Positions 54,310 through 64,000 of a stretch of DNA of 64,000 nucleotides are shown here, piece after piece; position 1 is the stretch's first letter; the number at the start of each line of letters is the position of its first letter. Source of the DNA: Uruburuella testudinis (lineage in GTDB: Bacteria > Pseudomonadota > Gammaproteobacteria > Burkholderiales > Neisseriaceae). The notes beneath the pieces were generated by a model, which worked only from the letters and a program-made list of their open reading frames with translations, had not been told where the DNA came from and ran no database searches. A program made the position numbers and the translations under genes. The stretch spans positions 682,001 through 746,000 of the forward strand of contig NZ_CP091508.1 in NCBI RefSeq assembly GCF_022870865.1, in the 5' to 3' direction.

Positions 54310-55746
54310 ATGGAAACGCAAACTTATAACTACAAGGTGGTGCGCCAATTCGCCATCATGACTGTAGTTTGGGGTATTGTGGGTATGCTGGTCGGCGTGA
54401 TTATCGCCGCCCAATTGTTTGCCCCGTCCCTGGATTTGTCGAATATCGGCCCGTGGTTTCACTTCGGCCGCCTGCGTCCGCTGCATACCAATGCGGTGAT
54501 TTTCGGATTTGGCGGTAGCGGTTTGTTCGCTACTTCTTACTATGTTGTGCAGCGCACCTGTAATGTACGCCTGTTTGGCGGCAATATCTTACCGGCCATC
54601 ACCTTTTGGGGTTGGCAGCTGGTGATTGTGCTGGCCGCCATTACCTTGCCTTTGGGCTTTACCAGCGGTAAGGAATATGCCGAGCTGGAATGGCCGATCG
54701 ATATTTTGATTACCGTTATCTGGGTTGCCTATGCAATAGTGTTTTTCGGCACCATCGCTACCCGCAAAATCAAGCATATCTATGTGGCCAACTGGTTTTA
54801 CGGCGCGTTTATTCTGGCCGTAGCCCTGCTGCACATCGTTAACAGCCTGGCGATTCCTGCCGGCCCGATGAAGTCCTACTCGCTCTACAGCGGTGCGATT
54901 GATGCCATGGTGCAATGGTGGTACGGCCATAATGCCGTGGGCTTTTTCCTTACCGCCGCTTTCTTGGGCATGATGTATTACTTCGTGCCCAAGCAGGCAG
55001 GCCGCCCGGTGTATTCTTACCGCTTATCTGTGGTGCACTTCTGGGCGCTGATTTTTACCTACATGTGGGCAGGCCCCCACCATCTGCACTACACCGCGCT
55101 GCCCGACTGGACACAGTCTTTGGGCATGGTGTTGTCGCTGATTCTGTTTGCGCCTTCTTGGGGCGGTATGATTAACGGTATCATGACCCTTTCCGGCGCA
55201 TGGCACAAACTGCGTACCGACCCGATTTTGAAATTCTTGGTGGTATCGCTGTCATTCTACGGTATGTCTACTTTTGAAGGCCCGATGATGTCCATCAAAT
55301 CGGTGAATGCGCTGAGCCACTATACCGACTGGACGGTAGGCCACGTACATTCCGGCGCTTTGGGCTGGGTGGGCTTCATCACCATCGGTTCTATCTACTA
55401 TCTGATTCCGCGATTGTGGGGCAAAAAAGAAATGTACAGCACCAAGCTGATTGAAGCGCATTTCTGGATTGCCACCATCGGTGTGGTGCTGTACATCGCC
55501 TCTATGTGGATTTCAGGCGTGATGCAAGGTCTGATGTGGGGTGCGCTCAACGATGACGGCACGCTGACTTACTCTTTTGTCGAGTCGGTAAAACAAAGCA
55601 TGCCCTTCTACATGATTCGTTTTGCAGGCGGCGTATTGTATCTGTCCGGTATGCTTTTGATGGCTTACAACACTTACCGTACCGTAGCCGGTGGCAAAGC
55701 TGTGGATGCTGAAATCCCCGTGATTTCACAAACACAACACCATTAA
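54310..55746 (+). CDS. ccoN: cbb3-type cytochrome c oxidase subunit I
   Basis: The 478-residue heme-copper oxidase catalytic subunit has about twelve membrane helices. Heme and copper ligand histidines are visible in [19 protein letters not shown], the [13 protein letters not shown] helix, [19 protein letters not shown], and [18 protein letters not shown]. The start at [11 protein letters not shown] has GGAG 8 bp upstream, which excludes an earlier TTG. It is first of the ccoNOQP operon for respiration at low oxygen. Confidence 0.96.
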   Translation: METQTYNYKVVRQFAIMTVVWGIVGMLVGVIIAAQLFAPSLDLSNIGPWFHFGRLRPLHTNAVIFGFGGSGLFATSYYVVQRTCNVRLFGGNILPAITFWGWQLVIVLAAITLPLGFTSGKEYAELEWPIDILITVIWVAYAIVFFGTIATRKIKHIYVANWFYGAFILAVALLHIVNSLAIPAGPMKSYSLYSGAIDAMVQWWYGHNAVGFFLTAAFLGMMYYFVPKQAGRPVYSYRLSVVHFWALIFTYMWAGPHHLHYTALPDWTQSLGMVLSLILFAPSWGGMINGIMTLSGAWHKLRTDPILKFLVVSLSFYGMSTFEGPMMSIKSVNALSHYTDWTVGHVHSGALGWVGFITIGSIYYLIPRLWGKKEMYSTKLIEAHFWIATIGVVLYIASMWISGVMQGLMWGALNDDGTLTYSFVESVKQSMPFYMIRFAGGVLYLSGMLLMAYNTYRTVAGGKAVDAEIPVISQTQHH

Positions 55747-55774
55747 ACCTCAGTTAAATATATAGGCTACCAAA

Positions 55775-56386
55775 ATGAAATTACAACAACTAGCTGAAGA
55801 AAAAGTCGGGTTTCTGATTGTGTTTACCTTTTTGGTGATCAGCGTCGGCCTGCTGATTGAAGTGGTGCCGCTGTTCTTCACCAAATCGGTAACCGAGCCG
55901 GCACCCGGTGTAAAACCTTACAATGCTTTGCAAGTAGCGGGGCGCGATATTTATGTGCGCGAAGGCTGCTACAACTGCCACTCGCAAATGATTCGCCCGT
56001 TCCGTGCAGAAACCGAACGTTACGGCCACTATTCTGTGGGCGGCGAGTCAGTGTATGACCGCCCGTTCCAATGGGGTTCGAAACGTACCGGCCCGGATTT
56101 AGCGCGTGTCGGCGGCCGCTATTCGGATGAATGGCACCGTATCCATTTGCTGAATCCGCGCGATGTGGTTCCGGAGTCCAACATGCCTTCATTCCCGTGG
56201 CTGGCCCGCAACGCCGTGGATGCGGATGCTACCGTGCGCCATATGAAAGCCTTGCGCGCAGTCGGTACGCCTTACAGCGACGAAGAAATCGATAAAGCCC
56301 CCCAAGATTTGGCAAACAAATCAGAGCTTGATGCCGTGATTGCTTATCTGCAAGGCTTGGGTCTGGCACTTAAAAACGTAAGGTAA
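55775..56386 (+). CDS. ccoO: cbb3-type cytochrome c oxidase subunit II
   Basis: The 203-residue mono-heme cytochrome c is anchored by one N-terminal helix ([20 protein letters not shown]). The heme-binding motif is C65-YN-C68-H69 in [15 protein letters not shown], and the axial Met is in [13 protein letters not shown]. It passes electrons to CcoN. The length is standard. Confidence 0.95.
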   Translation: MKLQQLAEEKVGFLIVFTFLVISVGLLIEVVPLFFTKSVTEPAPGVKPYNALQVAGRDIYVREGCYNCHSQMIRPFRAETERYGHYSVGGESVYDRPFQWGSKRTGPDLARVGGRYSDEWHRIHLLNPRDVVPESNMPSFPWLARNAVDADATVRHMKALRAVGTPYSDEEIDKAPQDLANKSELDAVIAYLQGLGLALKNVR

Positions 56387-56390
56387 CATC

Positions 56391-56594
56391 ATGGACATCA
56401 ACTGGGTACGCTCATTGTTTACCGTATGGGTATTTGTCAGCTTTGTTTTGGTTTTGTATATCGTGCTCAACCGGCGCAATAAGCAAAATTATAACGATGC
56501 AGCCAACAGCATTATGGAAGACAACGACACGCCGTCTGATGACATGCCGTCTGAAGAGTCTGCCCGGTTACCCCGTGATAACGGAGCAAAATAA
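56391..56594 (+). CDS. ccoQ: cbb3-type cytochrome oxidase small subunit CcoQ
   Basis: The 67-residue protein has one membrane helix (LFTVWVFVSFVLVLYIVLN) followed by a charged tail. The position between ccoO and ccoP identifies it. The tail contains two coding DUS-like stretches (CGCCGTCTGAT and ATGCCGTCTGAA at about 56531-56554), giving TPSDDMPSEES. Its stop shares a base with the ccoP start. Confidence 0.9.
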   Translation: MDINWVRSLFTVWVFVSFVLVLYIVLNRRNKQNYNDAANSIMEDNDTPSDDMPSEESARLPRDNGAK

Positions 56595-57934
56595 TGAATA
56601 CCACTTCCCAATTTACCAGTAATTTCTGGAATATATACATTGCCGCCATTGTCGTGCTCAGCTTCATCGGTTTGGCTTGGTTGCTGTTGTCGCAAAACAA
56701 AACCAAAATGCCGCCCAAAGGTGAAGATGTCAAAACCATGGGTCACTCATGGGACGGCATTGAAGAATACAACAACCCGCTGCCGCGCTGGTGGTTTTAT
56801 CTCTTCGTGCTGACTATGATATTCAGTGCGGCTTACCTGTTTTTATATCCTGGTTTGGGCGATTACAAAGGTTATCTGAATTGGACCAGCCAAAACCAAT
56901 ATGAAAAAGAAGTGCAAAAGGCAGACGAGCAATACGGCCAGATTTATGCCAAATTCGCCAATATGCCGATTGAGCAGGTGGCGCAAGACCCGCAAGCGCA
57001 GCGCATCGGCAAAAACCTGTTTGATACTTACTGTATCCAGTGTCACGGTTCGGATGCCAAAGGCTCTAAAGGCTTCCCGAATCTGACCGACCACGATTGG
57101 CTGTGGGGCGGTGAACCTGACAAAATTCAAGAAACCATTGCCAAAGGCCGTATTGCCGTTATGGCGCCATGGGGGCCGGTATTGGGTGAGGAGCGTGTGA
57201 AGGATGTGGCCAACTATGTGATGTCATTGTCCAAACCCGCAGGCCAATATGATGCGGAACGTGCAGCCCGCGGCGAAGCGCTGTTTCATGGCGGCCCGGC
57301 AAACTGCTTTACCTGCCACGGCGATAAGGGGCAGGGTATTCAGGGATTGGGTCCCAATCTGACTGATGACGTATGGTTGTGGGGCGGTACGCAGAAAGCC
57401 ATCATCGAAACCATCACCAACGGCCGCCACAATCAAATGCCGGCATGGGATAATTTCCTTGATAAAAACAAACTGCACATCATGACTGCGTATGTTTGGG
57501 GTTTGTCTAACAAAGACGGCAAAGCACCTGCTCCGGCTCAAGCTGCCCAACCTGCCGCCGTGCCGGCTTCTCAGGCTTCGGCACCCGCCGCAGTTGAGGA
57601 CAGTGCCCGTGTTAGCGTGGATAATGGCGTGGCCAAGTTTTATTTCGCTACCGGTAAAAACGATGTGGCTGCCGATGCCGCCCAAGTGGCTGCTGATTTG
57701 GTGGCTGCCGGTAAAGAAGGTAAAAAACTGGTAGTAAGCGGCTTTGCGGACAGCACAGGTGATGCCGCCGCCAACGAAGCGCTTTCCAAACAGCGTGCCG
57801 AGGCTGTGCAAGCATTTTTAGAAGCACAAAGTGTCGCTGCCGATAATATCGAATTGCGCAAACCGGAAAATATCACCGGTGCACAAGGCGATGCAGTAGA
57901 GGGTCGTCGAGTGGAAGTGGCTGTTGAAGGTTGA
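56594..57934 (+). CDS. ccoP: cbb3-type cytochrome c oxidase subunit III with C-terminal OmpA-like domain
   Basis: The 446-residue subunit has two N-terminal membrane helices (about 13-35 and 60-82). Two cytochrome c domains follow, with CIQCH at 147-151 and CFTCH at 238-242. After an Ala/Pro-rich linker (about 313-335) comes no third heme. Instead there is a segment typical of OmpA/Pal peptidoglycan-binding domains: VAKFYFATGKNDVAADA, SGFADSTGDAAANEALSKQR, then AEAVQAFL and a final GRRVEVAVEG. A third heme domain, found in CcoP of some Neisseria, is replaced or absent. The diheme part is the normal electron entry to the oxidase. Confidence 0.93.
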   Translation: MNTTSQFTSNFWNIYIAAIVVLSFIGLAWLLLSQNKTKMPPKGEDVKTMGHSWDGIEEYNNPLPRWWFYLFVLTMIFSAAYLFLYPGLGDYKGYLNWTSQNQYEKEVQKADEQYGQIYAKFANMPIEQVAQDPQAQRIGKNLFDTYCIQCHGSDAKGSKGFPNLTDHDWLWGGEPDKIQETIAKGRIAVMAPWGPVLGEERVKDVANYVMSLSKPAGQYDAERAARGEALFHGGPANCFTCHGDKGQGIQGLGPNLTDDVWLWGGTQKAIIETITNGRHNQMPAWDNFLDKNKLHIMTAYVWGLSNKDGKAPAPAQAAQPAAVPASQASAPAAVEDSARVSVDNGVAKFYFATGKNDVAADAAQVAADLVAAGKEGKKLVVSGFADSTGDAAANEALSKQRAEAVQAFLEAQSVAADNIELRKPENITGAQGDAVEGRRVEVAVEG

Positions 57935-57948
57935 TAGAGCGCCGATAT

Positions 57949-57982
57949 AAAAAGCCATGCCGATAAGCCGGCATGGCTTTTT
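57949..57982 (+). terminator. Rho-independent terminator of ccoNOQP
   Basis: AAAAAGCCATGCCG and CGGCATGGCTTTTT form a 14-bp stem with a 6-base loop and a T-run, 15 bp after ccoP. Confidence 0.9.
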
Positions 57983-58059
57983 TATTGCAGAAAATCAGCG
58001 TTGTTGATGCAGTCTAAAAAGCTGAAGATGTGGTTATATAGCCCAATAGGCCGATTTGG

Positions 58060-58104
58060 CCAAACCTCAGGCCGTCTGAAAACGTTCAGACGGCCTGAAG
58101 TTTG
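58060..58104 (-). terminator. Paired DUS hairpin after the MoCF gene
   Basis: CTCAGGCCGTCTGAA and TTCAGACGGCCTGAAG arms with flanking complementarity (CAAAC and GTTTG) and a 4-base loop, about 40 bp past the stop of the minus-strand gene. Confidence 0.65.
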
Positions 58105-58144
58105 GCAGTTTTCTTTTTAGACACAGGTGTTTAAAAGGGCAAGA

Positions 58145-58939
58145 TTATTTCATTAATACCAAGCGCCCGCCGGCAGCCTGTAATTGTTGCAATGCTTCTT
58201 CCCATGCCGCATCAATGTGGGCACAGGCCGCTCCTTCTGCTTTCAGGCCGAATTCCACGCGTGCAAGGCTGATGCGGCCGTCGTCATCCATGCCGCCTTC
58301 GGTCGGCAGGCTGTAGCTGTGTATGCCGGGATAGCGCTTTTCAATTGCCTCCATAACAGGGGCAATATGTGATTCCGGCAGATCAAAAAGCCAAATGGCG
58401 CGGTGGCTGCGGGGTGTTTGGTGGAATAGGGCGGCATAATATGTATTCAATACCCATTCCGCCATCGGGTGCGCCATAATCGGAAAGCCGGGCAGAAAAT
58501 AATGTTCACAAATAGAAAAACCGGCGATGCCGTTATACGCATTGGGAATCAAATCGGCACCTGCCGGAAATTCTGCCATGCGCAAACGTTGGCGGTGGGC
58601 GGATGAGTCGAATGTGTCGCCGCGTTGGCGGGAAACTGCTTCTATATTGGCAATGCCTTCGGGGTGAAGTTGCAATGGCAGGTTTAATGCTTGCGCGGCT
58701 GCTTGGCGGGTGTGGTCATCGGGTGTGGCACCGATGCCGCCGGTTACAAAAGTCGGCAGGCCGTCTGAAAAACTGCGTTGCAATTGCGCAACCAGCAACG
58801 GGCGGTCGTCGGGCAAATATTGCACCAGGCCGAGTTGCAGGCCGTATTGCGCCAACAGCGATTTGAAAAATGCAAAATGCTTGTCTTGCCGGCTGCCGTG
58901 TAAAATCTCATCGCCGATAATGATTAAATGAAAAGACAT
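58145..58939 (-). CDS. Molybdopterin-binding (CinA N-terminal/MoCF) domain protein
   Basis: The 264-residue cytoplasmic protein has the MoCF fold seen in MoaB, MogA and the N-terminal half of CinA: LIIIGDEILHGSRQDKH at the start, and FVTGGIGATPDDHTRQAAA as the binding loop. The C-terminal nicotinamide-nucleotide amidase domain of CinA is absent. CinA-like pyrophosphatase activity on ADP-ribose or NMN adducts is possible but not shown by the sequence. It is convergent with ccoP and divergent from argG. Confidence 0.85.
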   Translation of the reverse strand: MSFHLIIIGDEILHGSRQDKHFAFFKSLLAQYGLQLGLVQYLPDDRPLLVAQLQRSFSDGLPTFVTGGIGATPDDHTRQAAAQALNLPLQLHPEGIANIEAVSRQRGDTFDSSAHRQRLRMAEFPAGADLIPNAYNGIAGFSICEHYFLPGFPIMAHPMAEWVLNTYYAALFHQTPRSHRAIWLFDLPESHIAPVMEAIEKRYPGIHSYSLPTEGGMDDDGRISLARVEFGLKAEGAACAHIDAAWEEALQQLQAAGGRLVLMK

Positions 58940-59009
58940 ACGTTGGCTTTCTTAAACGATAAGCGAGGTGTGGCAATGCCACGTGAAAATCAGCCAAAGG
59001 CTGGACTAA

Positions 59010-60452
<1,443 letters not shown>

Positions 60453-60480
60453 GGCTGAAAAATAAGGCCGTCTGAAATAT

Positions 60481-60507
60481 AAAACGGAGCCGGAATGGCT
60501 CCGTTTT
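60481..60507 (+). terminator. Rho-independent terminator of argG
   Basis: AAAACGGAGCC and GGCTCCGTTTT form an 11-bp stem with a 5-base loop, followed by TTTG, about 30 bp after argG. Confidence 0.88.
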
Positions 60508-60548
60508 TTGTTTTATGAATGTTTGGATTCAGGGGTTGATTTAGGGTT

Positions 60549-60619
60549 AATATTTATTCACAAAAATAACCTAACGGCGTTGGCTCGCCACTTTAGTTAA
60601 CTTATTTTTGTGAATGGGT
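60549..60619. repeat. Correia-like miniature element, about 71 bp
   Basis: ATTTATTCACAAAAATAACC then TAACGGCGTTGGCTCGCC on the left, and TTATTTTTGTGAATGGGTG on the right. The ends are inverted over about 17 bp. Most of the Correia core is deleted. Confidence 0.7.
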
Positions 60620-60741
60620 GCCAGTCAGCTATTTTATGGTTATTCAACTGAATCATCTTGCTCTGTTGCCAGCCCTGTTCTCTTCAAACTGAGGTTGCGC
60701 CAACGCAGGTTTTGAATGGATATGAAGCATTAGAGTATATT

Positions 60742-60831
60742 CCTAACCATTCAATTTACGGGTGTATTTTGCCTCTGAAAATGTATCGGATATGCTTTTG
60801 GCGTAAAAAAGATAATATATGAATGGTTAGG
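60742..60831. repeat. Family B repeat, short copy with intact ends
   Basis: TCCTAACCATTCAATTTACG at the left and ATATGAATGGTTAGGA at the right are inverted ends. Inner GGGTGTATTTTGCCTCTGAA matches 36030. The 442-bp gap between argG and the tRNA gene holds this, the Correia-like copy and two hairpins, but no protein gene. Confidence 0.65.
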
Positions 60832-60856
60832 ACATCTTAGGCCGTCTGAACGTAAA

Positions 60857-60888
60857 TCAGCCTGCTTTGATGATTCAAAGCAGGCTGA
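60857..60888 (-). terminator. Hairpin after tRNA-Pro
   Basis: TCAGCCTGCTTTGA and TCAAAGCAGGCTGA form a 14-bp perfect stem with a 4-base loop, 6 bp beyond the tRNA 3' end. The following T-run is weak (GATTTACG). Confidence 0.7.
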
Positions 60889-60894
60889 AATATT

Positions 60895-60971
<77 letters not shown>

Positions 60972-60983
60972 AATAAGCTGTGC

Positions 60984-61012
60984 ATTATAGAGGGTGATTT
61001 TTGTTTTGGCAA
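60984..61012 (-). promoter_or_regulatory. Strong sigma-70 promoter of tRNA-Pro
   Basis: On the minus strand TTGCCA (61012-61007) and a perfect TATAAT (60989-60984) are spaced 17 bp. The -10 ends 13 bp before the first tRNA base. Confidence 0.85.
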
Positions 61013-61201
61013 GCTTAAATCGGTATGTTGATTTATCTTGCTGATTTTAAATGCTTCTATTCGTAATTCGGTAATTTTTTCATACCGATTTTATCTTCGG
61101 ATATGTTGTATTTGCTGTATTTTATCGGATATCTGTATTTCATGAGTGCTAAATTCGTACAAACTACTGTGGCATCGCCTAATTTGAGGCCGTCTGAAGT
61201 T

Positions 61202-61924
61202 TCAGACGGCATGCAATACAAAAATCGTCGGGCGTTTTTTTAAATCAGGCAAAGCAGGCCGTTGGTGCCAATCGGCGATGGTGGCGCTGATAATGGTTTG
61301 GGTGGGCAAGGTCAAATCACAAGCGATACACAGGCGGGTGGCGGGGTGGAGGGTGGCGAGGGCATCGGCCAGCATGGCATCGTTGCGGTAAGGGGTTTCA
61401 ATAAACAGTTGGGTTTCGTTGTGTTGGCGCGAGCGTTGTTCCAAGCTTTTCAAGGCGGCGGGGCGCTCGGTTTTATCGGCGGGCAGATAGCCTTTAAAGG
61501 CAAAATTTTGCCCGTTGGCACCTGAGGCCATTAAAGCCAACAGCAGGCTGGAGGGGCCGATGAGAGGGTGTATTTTGAAGTGATGGCGGTGGGCGAGGGC
61601 GACCAGGTCGGCACCGGGGTCGGCCACTGCCGGGCAGCCTGCTTCACTGAGCAGACCCATATTGCGGCCTTGTTGCAGCGGTTGCAGCAGCGCCGGCAGG
61701 GTTTTGGCATCGGTGTGTTCATTTAAGGTTTGCAGGTTCAGCTCACGGATGGGAGTGGTGATGCCTAAGTGTTTTAAGTGGGCGCGGGCGGTTTTTTCGG
61801 CTTCTACCACAAAATCGGTCAGGCCGGTAATCAGGGCTTGCTCGTGCGGCAGCAGGCAGGGGGTGTCGGGCGTGCCCAGCGGTGTAGGTATGAGATAAAG
61901 TGTGGGGGTGTTGGTTGTCATCAT
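61202..61924 (-). CDS. RsmI-like SAM-dependent methyltransferase
   Basis: The 240-residue protein is of the tetrapyrrole methylase fold, COG0313 group. TLYLIPTPLG at the N-terminus, LLSEAGCPAVADPGADLVALAH with the SAM-binding segment, and LIGPSSLLLALMASGANGQNFAFKGYLP match RsmI, which 2'-O-methylates C1402 of 16S rRNA. It is about 45 residues shorter than typical RsmI (about 285) at the C-terminal side. It may therefore be the short paralog rather than RsmI itself. Two ATG codons stand in tandem at the start. Confidence 0.82.
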   Translation of the reverse strand: MMTTNTPTLYLIPTPLGTPDTPCLLPHEQALITGLTDFVVEAEKTARAHLKHLGITTPIRELNLQTLNEHTDAKTLPALLQPLQQGRNMGLLSEAGCPAVADPGADLVALAHRHHFKIHPLIGPSSLLLALMASGANGQNFAFKGYLPADKTERPAALKSLEQRSRQHNETQLFIETPYRNDAMLADALATLHPATRLCIACDLTLPTQTIISATIADWHQRPALPDLKKRPTIFVLHAV

Positions 61925-61966
61925 TGCTCTGAAATAAAATGAGGCCGTCTGAAAAACTTATGATAC

Positions 61967-62557
61967 TTATAATACAGGCATGCCTTCTGCCTGTAAAAAA
62001 TCCACCAGTTTGAATATCGGCAGACCGATCAGGGCATTGGGATCGCTGCTGTCGATGCGTTGCAGTAAAGCTGCGCCCAGCCCTTCGCTTTTGGCTGCGC
62101 CGGCGCAGTATATCGCATCAGGCTCACGTTCGAGATAGCGGCTGATTTGCCGGGATGACAAGGCGCGCATGGTAACTGTGGTGGTGTCGGTATGGGTGTG
62201 CAGCCGGCCCGATGCAGTATTGAGAAGGCACAGGGCGCTGTAAAAGGTGAGCGTTTTGCCTGAGAGCGCTGCCAGCATATGTTGCGCATTTGCCACGCTC
62301 ATCGGTTTGCCCAGCTGTTGTCCGTTGCACCATGCGACTTGGTCTGCACCGATAATCAATGCTTGCGGAAAAGCAGCGGCCAGAGATTGCGCTTTGCCCA
62401 CGGCCAGCCTTAATGCGGTATCGGCTGCGGACTCTCCTGTGCGGGCGGTTTCGTCGAAATCAGGTTTGGCTATTTCAAAAATCAGCCCGAGCGTGCGCAA
62501 TTGCTGTTGGCGGAAAACCGAGCTTGAGCCTAAAATAAGCGGGAGTTTTGTATTCAT
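61967..62557 (-). CDS. Maf/YceF-like nucleotide pyrophosphatase
   Basis: The 196-residue house-cleaning enzyme of the Maf family hydrolyses modified NTPs. The N-terminal motif is LILGSSSVFRQQQLRTLGL. KPDFDETARTGESAADTALRLA and IIGADQVAWCNGQQLGKP hold the catalytic Asp. The DQV and CNG features suit the YceF subgroup (7-methyl-GTP) rather than the dTTP/UTP subgroup. Genes for YceD and L32 stand divergently next to it, as in many proteobacteria. Confidence 0.9.
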   Translation of the reverse strand: MNTKLPLILGSSSVFRQQQLRTLGLIFEIAKPDFDETARTGESAADTALRLAVGKAQSLAAAFPQALIIGADQVAWCNGQQLGKPMSVANAQHMLAALSGKTLTFYSALCLLNTASGRLHTHTDTTTVTMRALSSRQISRYLEREPDAIYCAGAAKSEGLGAALLQRIDSSDPNALIGLPIFKLVDFLQAEGMPVL

Positions 62558-62608
62558 GTGTGTAAAAGCATTGACGTTAAGCTTCTGAAATTATATCATA
62601 CCCCGTTT

Positions 62609-63112
62609 ATGTTAGACCCTAATTTGATTGACCCCGAAGTGTTCGCCGCCGAAGGGCGCTGTTTGCAAGGCAAATGGGCGCTGAATCAGCTTGACGGGCG
62701 CGTTTGGTTGCACGAGTATTTGGCAGATAAGCAGGCTGAGGTGTCGTTTGTGCTGAAAGGCGGGCGGGATCGTTGGCAGCGTTTGTATTTGGATTTGAGC
62801 GTGAAAGGCGATGTGCCGCTGTTTTGCCAGCGCTGTGTCAAGCCCATGCCGTTTGCGTTTGATGAAAGCAGCCGTATTGTGCTGTTTGCTGATGATGAGG
62901 GTTTGGATGAAGCCATGCTTTCCGATGATGAATTGGAAGGGATGCTGCTCCAAAAAGCATTAGATGTGCGTACGTTGGTAGAAGACCAAATCCTGATGGC
63001 AATACCGTTTTCGCCGCGGCATGAGGATTGCGGCAATGATGCATTGGCCGAAGTCAATCAAGATAAACCCAATCCTTTTGCCGTATTGGCAGGGCTGAAA
63101 AACAGCCGCTAA
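62609..63112 (+). CDS. DUF177 (YceD) family protein
   Basis: The 167-residue acidic protein has the conserved LFCQRCVKPMPFAFDES (CxxC-like LxCxRC block), an acidic stretch, and the C-terminal NPFAVLAGLKNSR typical of DUF177. Relatives are linked to large ribosomal subunit RNA accumulation and are encoded upstream of rpmF, as here (35 bp). The start at MLDPNLIDPEVF is preferred over one 17 codons earlier; neither has a strong ribosome binding site. Confidence 0.88.
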   Translation: MLDPNLIDPEVFAAEGRCLQGKWALNQLDGRVWLHEYLADKQAEVSFVLKGGRDRWQRLYLDLSVKGDVPLFCQRCVKPMPFAFDESSRIVLFADDEGLDEAMLSDDELEGMLLQKALDVRTLVEDQILMAIPFSPRHEDCGNDALAEVNQDKPNPFAVLAGLKNSR

Positions 63113-63147
63113 CCAGTTTTGTATTTTTATATTTTTAGGAGCTTGAA

Positions 63148-63327
63148 ATGGCCGTTCAACAAAACAAAAAATCTCCCTCTAAACGCGGTATGCACCGTTC
63201 GCACGATGCGCTGACTGCACCGGCGCTGTCGGTTGACGGCAACACCGGTGAAGTGCACCGCCCGCACCACATTTCGCCCAACGGCATGTACCGTGGCCGT
63301 AAAGTGGTGAAAGCCAAAGGCGAATAA
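63148..63327 (+). CDS. rpmF: 50S ribosomal protein L32
   Basis: The basic protein of 59 residues starts [20 protein letters not shown], the standard L32 N-terminus, and ends in [10 protein letters not shown]. It lacks the four zinc cysteines of the C+ type. AGGAG stands 8 bp before the ATG. It follows the YceD gene, the usual arrangement. Confidence 0.97.
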   Translation: MAVQQNKKSPSKRGMHRSHDALTAPALSVDGNTGEVHRPHHISPNGMYRGRKVVKAKGE

Positions 63328-63342
63328 TCCACTTCTGCCTTT

Positions 63343-63402
63343 ATGAAAGATGAAAGCCAGACGATTGCCCTGAAACCGCAATTACTGGCTTTTTTGCGTT
63401 AA
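63343..63402 (+). CDS. Possible 19-residue peptide after rpmF
   Basis: ATG at 63343, 15 bp after rpmF, opens a frame of 19 codons (MKDESQTIALKPQLLAFLR). No clear ribosome binding site precedes it. It might be a leader or chance frame before the phosphoribosyltransferase gene. Confidence 0.2.
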   Translation: MKDESQTIALKPQLLAFLR

Positions 63403-63449
63403 ACAATCTGCGGTTCGCGCTGTTTGAACCGGTTGCGGTAGTGAAAATC

Positions 63450-63977
63450 ATGACAACAAAAATCTGGTATACCTACGACGATATCCATCGGGTGATTAAA
63501 ACCCTGGCCGAAAAAATCAAGGCGGCAGACGTGCAATACGATGCCATGATTGCCATCGGCGGCGGCGGCTTTATTCCGGCGCGTATCCTGCGCTGTTTTT
63601 TGGATATTCCGATTTATGCCGTTACCACTGCTTATTATGATAGCGATGACGCAGGCAAAACCACCGATGAAGTTAAAAAAATCCAATGGCTCGACCCCAT
63701 GCCGGAAACCTTGCGCGGTAAAAACGTTTTGGTAGTGGATGAGGTGGATGACAGCAGGGTTACTTTGTCGTTTGTGTTGAATGAGCTGGCGAAAGAAGAT
63801 TTTAATACCATCGGTATAGCTGTGCTGCACGAAAAGCTGAAAGCCAAAGCGGGCGAACTGCCGGATGGTATGCCGTATTTCAGCGGTATCACTGTGGAAG
63901 ATTGGTGGATTAACTACCCTTGGGATGCCGATGATATTGATGAACACAACCGCTTGGCTGTTGAGGGTGCCCGATAG
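63450..63977 (+). CDS. Phosphoribosyltransferase (hypoxanthine/xanthine type)
   Basis: The 175-residue purine-type PRTase has the PRPP-binding motif VLVVDEVDDSRVTLSF. IAIGGGGFIPARIL supplies the first PPi loop, and WWINYPWD near the C-terminus resembles the base-binding region of archaeal/yeast-like xanthine or hypoxanthine PRTases. It probably salvages a purine base with PRPP. ATG 63450 and a GTG three codons earlier are both possible; neither has a clear ribosome binding site. It is the last gene in the window. Confidence 0.85.
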   Translation: MTTKIWYTYDDIHRVIKTLAEKIKAADVQYDAMIAIGGGGFIPARILRCFLDIPIYAVTTAYYDSDDAGKTTDEVKKIQWLDPMPETLRGKNVLVVDEVDDSRVTLSFVLNELAKEDFNTIGIAVLHEKLKAKAGELPDGMPYFSGITVEDWWINYPWDADDIDEHNRLAVEGAR

Positions 63978-64000
63978 CATCGGGATGCACGGGTTGCTAT

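Overview
The window looks like chromosome of a Neisseria-type member of the Neisseriaceae. The 10-mer GCCGTCTGAA, mostly in the AGGCCGTCTGAA form of the DNA uptake sequence (DUS), occurs dozens of times, often as inverted pairs after genes. The gene families also fit: misR/misS, pglL, tatABC beside hisI-hisE, an extended HisB, and an NMA1982-type phosphatase. Core genes are GC-rich. The toxin/immunity segments at the left edge are clearly AT-richer.

Layout. 1-10531 (minus strand) is a two-partner secretion / contact-dependent inhibition locus. It runs transporter tpsB, a 1963-residue tpsA exoprotein with a C-terminal toxin, an immunity gene, a displaced alternative toxin cassette with its own Imm49-like immunity gene, and the start of a third cassette cut by the window edge. 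Next come dsbB and an AGCS amino-acid/sodium symporter. 13389-20028 is a 4-hydroxyproline catabolic cluster (FAD oxidase, 4-hydroxyproline epimerase, Ldh2-family imine reductase, DapA-family deaminase, GntR/FCD regulator, ketoglutarate-semialdehyde-type dehydrogenase) around a near-perfect palindromic operator. acnB, a DUF1304 gene and phoH follow.

25065-40266 carries most histidine biosynthesis genes in pieces (hisC-hisB, hisH, hisA, hisF, hisI-hisE). Interleaved are a glutamate/aspartate ABC transporter (gltI, gltJKL), small membrane proteins, a lipoprotein, a TauE/SafE permease and an amidase. hisG and hisD are not in the window. 40466-42501 is hinT and tatABC. 43103-47629 holds a DUF2069 gene overlapping the O-oligosaccharyltransferase pglL, then the MisR/MisS two-component system, followed by dsbC on the other strand. 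The right part has a PolB-like exonuclease, tyrA, a DUF442 phosphatase, an M61 peptidase, ccoNOQP for cbb3 oxidase behind an FNR-type promoter, a molybdopterin-binding protein, argG, tRNA-Pro(CGG), and an RsmI-like / Maf / YceD / rpmF group ending in a phosphoribosyltransferase gene.

The intergenic spaces are rich in small mobile-looking repeats. One family has the internal sequence and both standard sizes (about 104 and 156 bp) of the Neisseria Correia element, but different termini (ATACCCATTCACAAAAATAA). At least three other repeat families are present, one nested inside another. The most unusual items are the toxin cassette array whose homology breakpoint carries a DUS, the Correia-like family with replaced ends, a CcoP cytochrome subunit with a C-terminal OmpA-like domain, and the complete hydroxyproline pathway.
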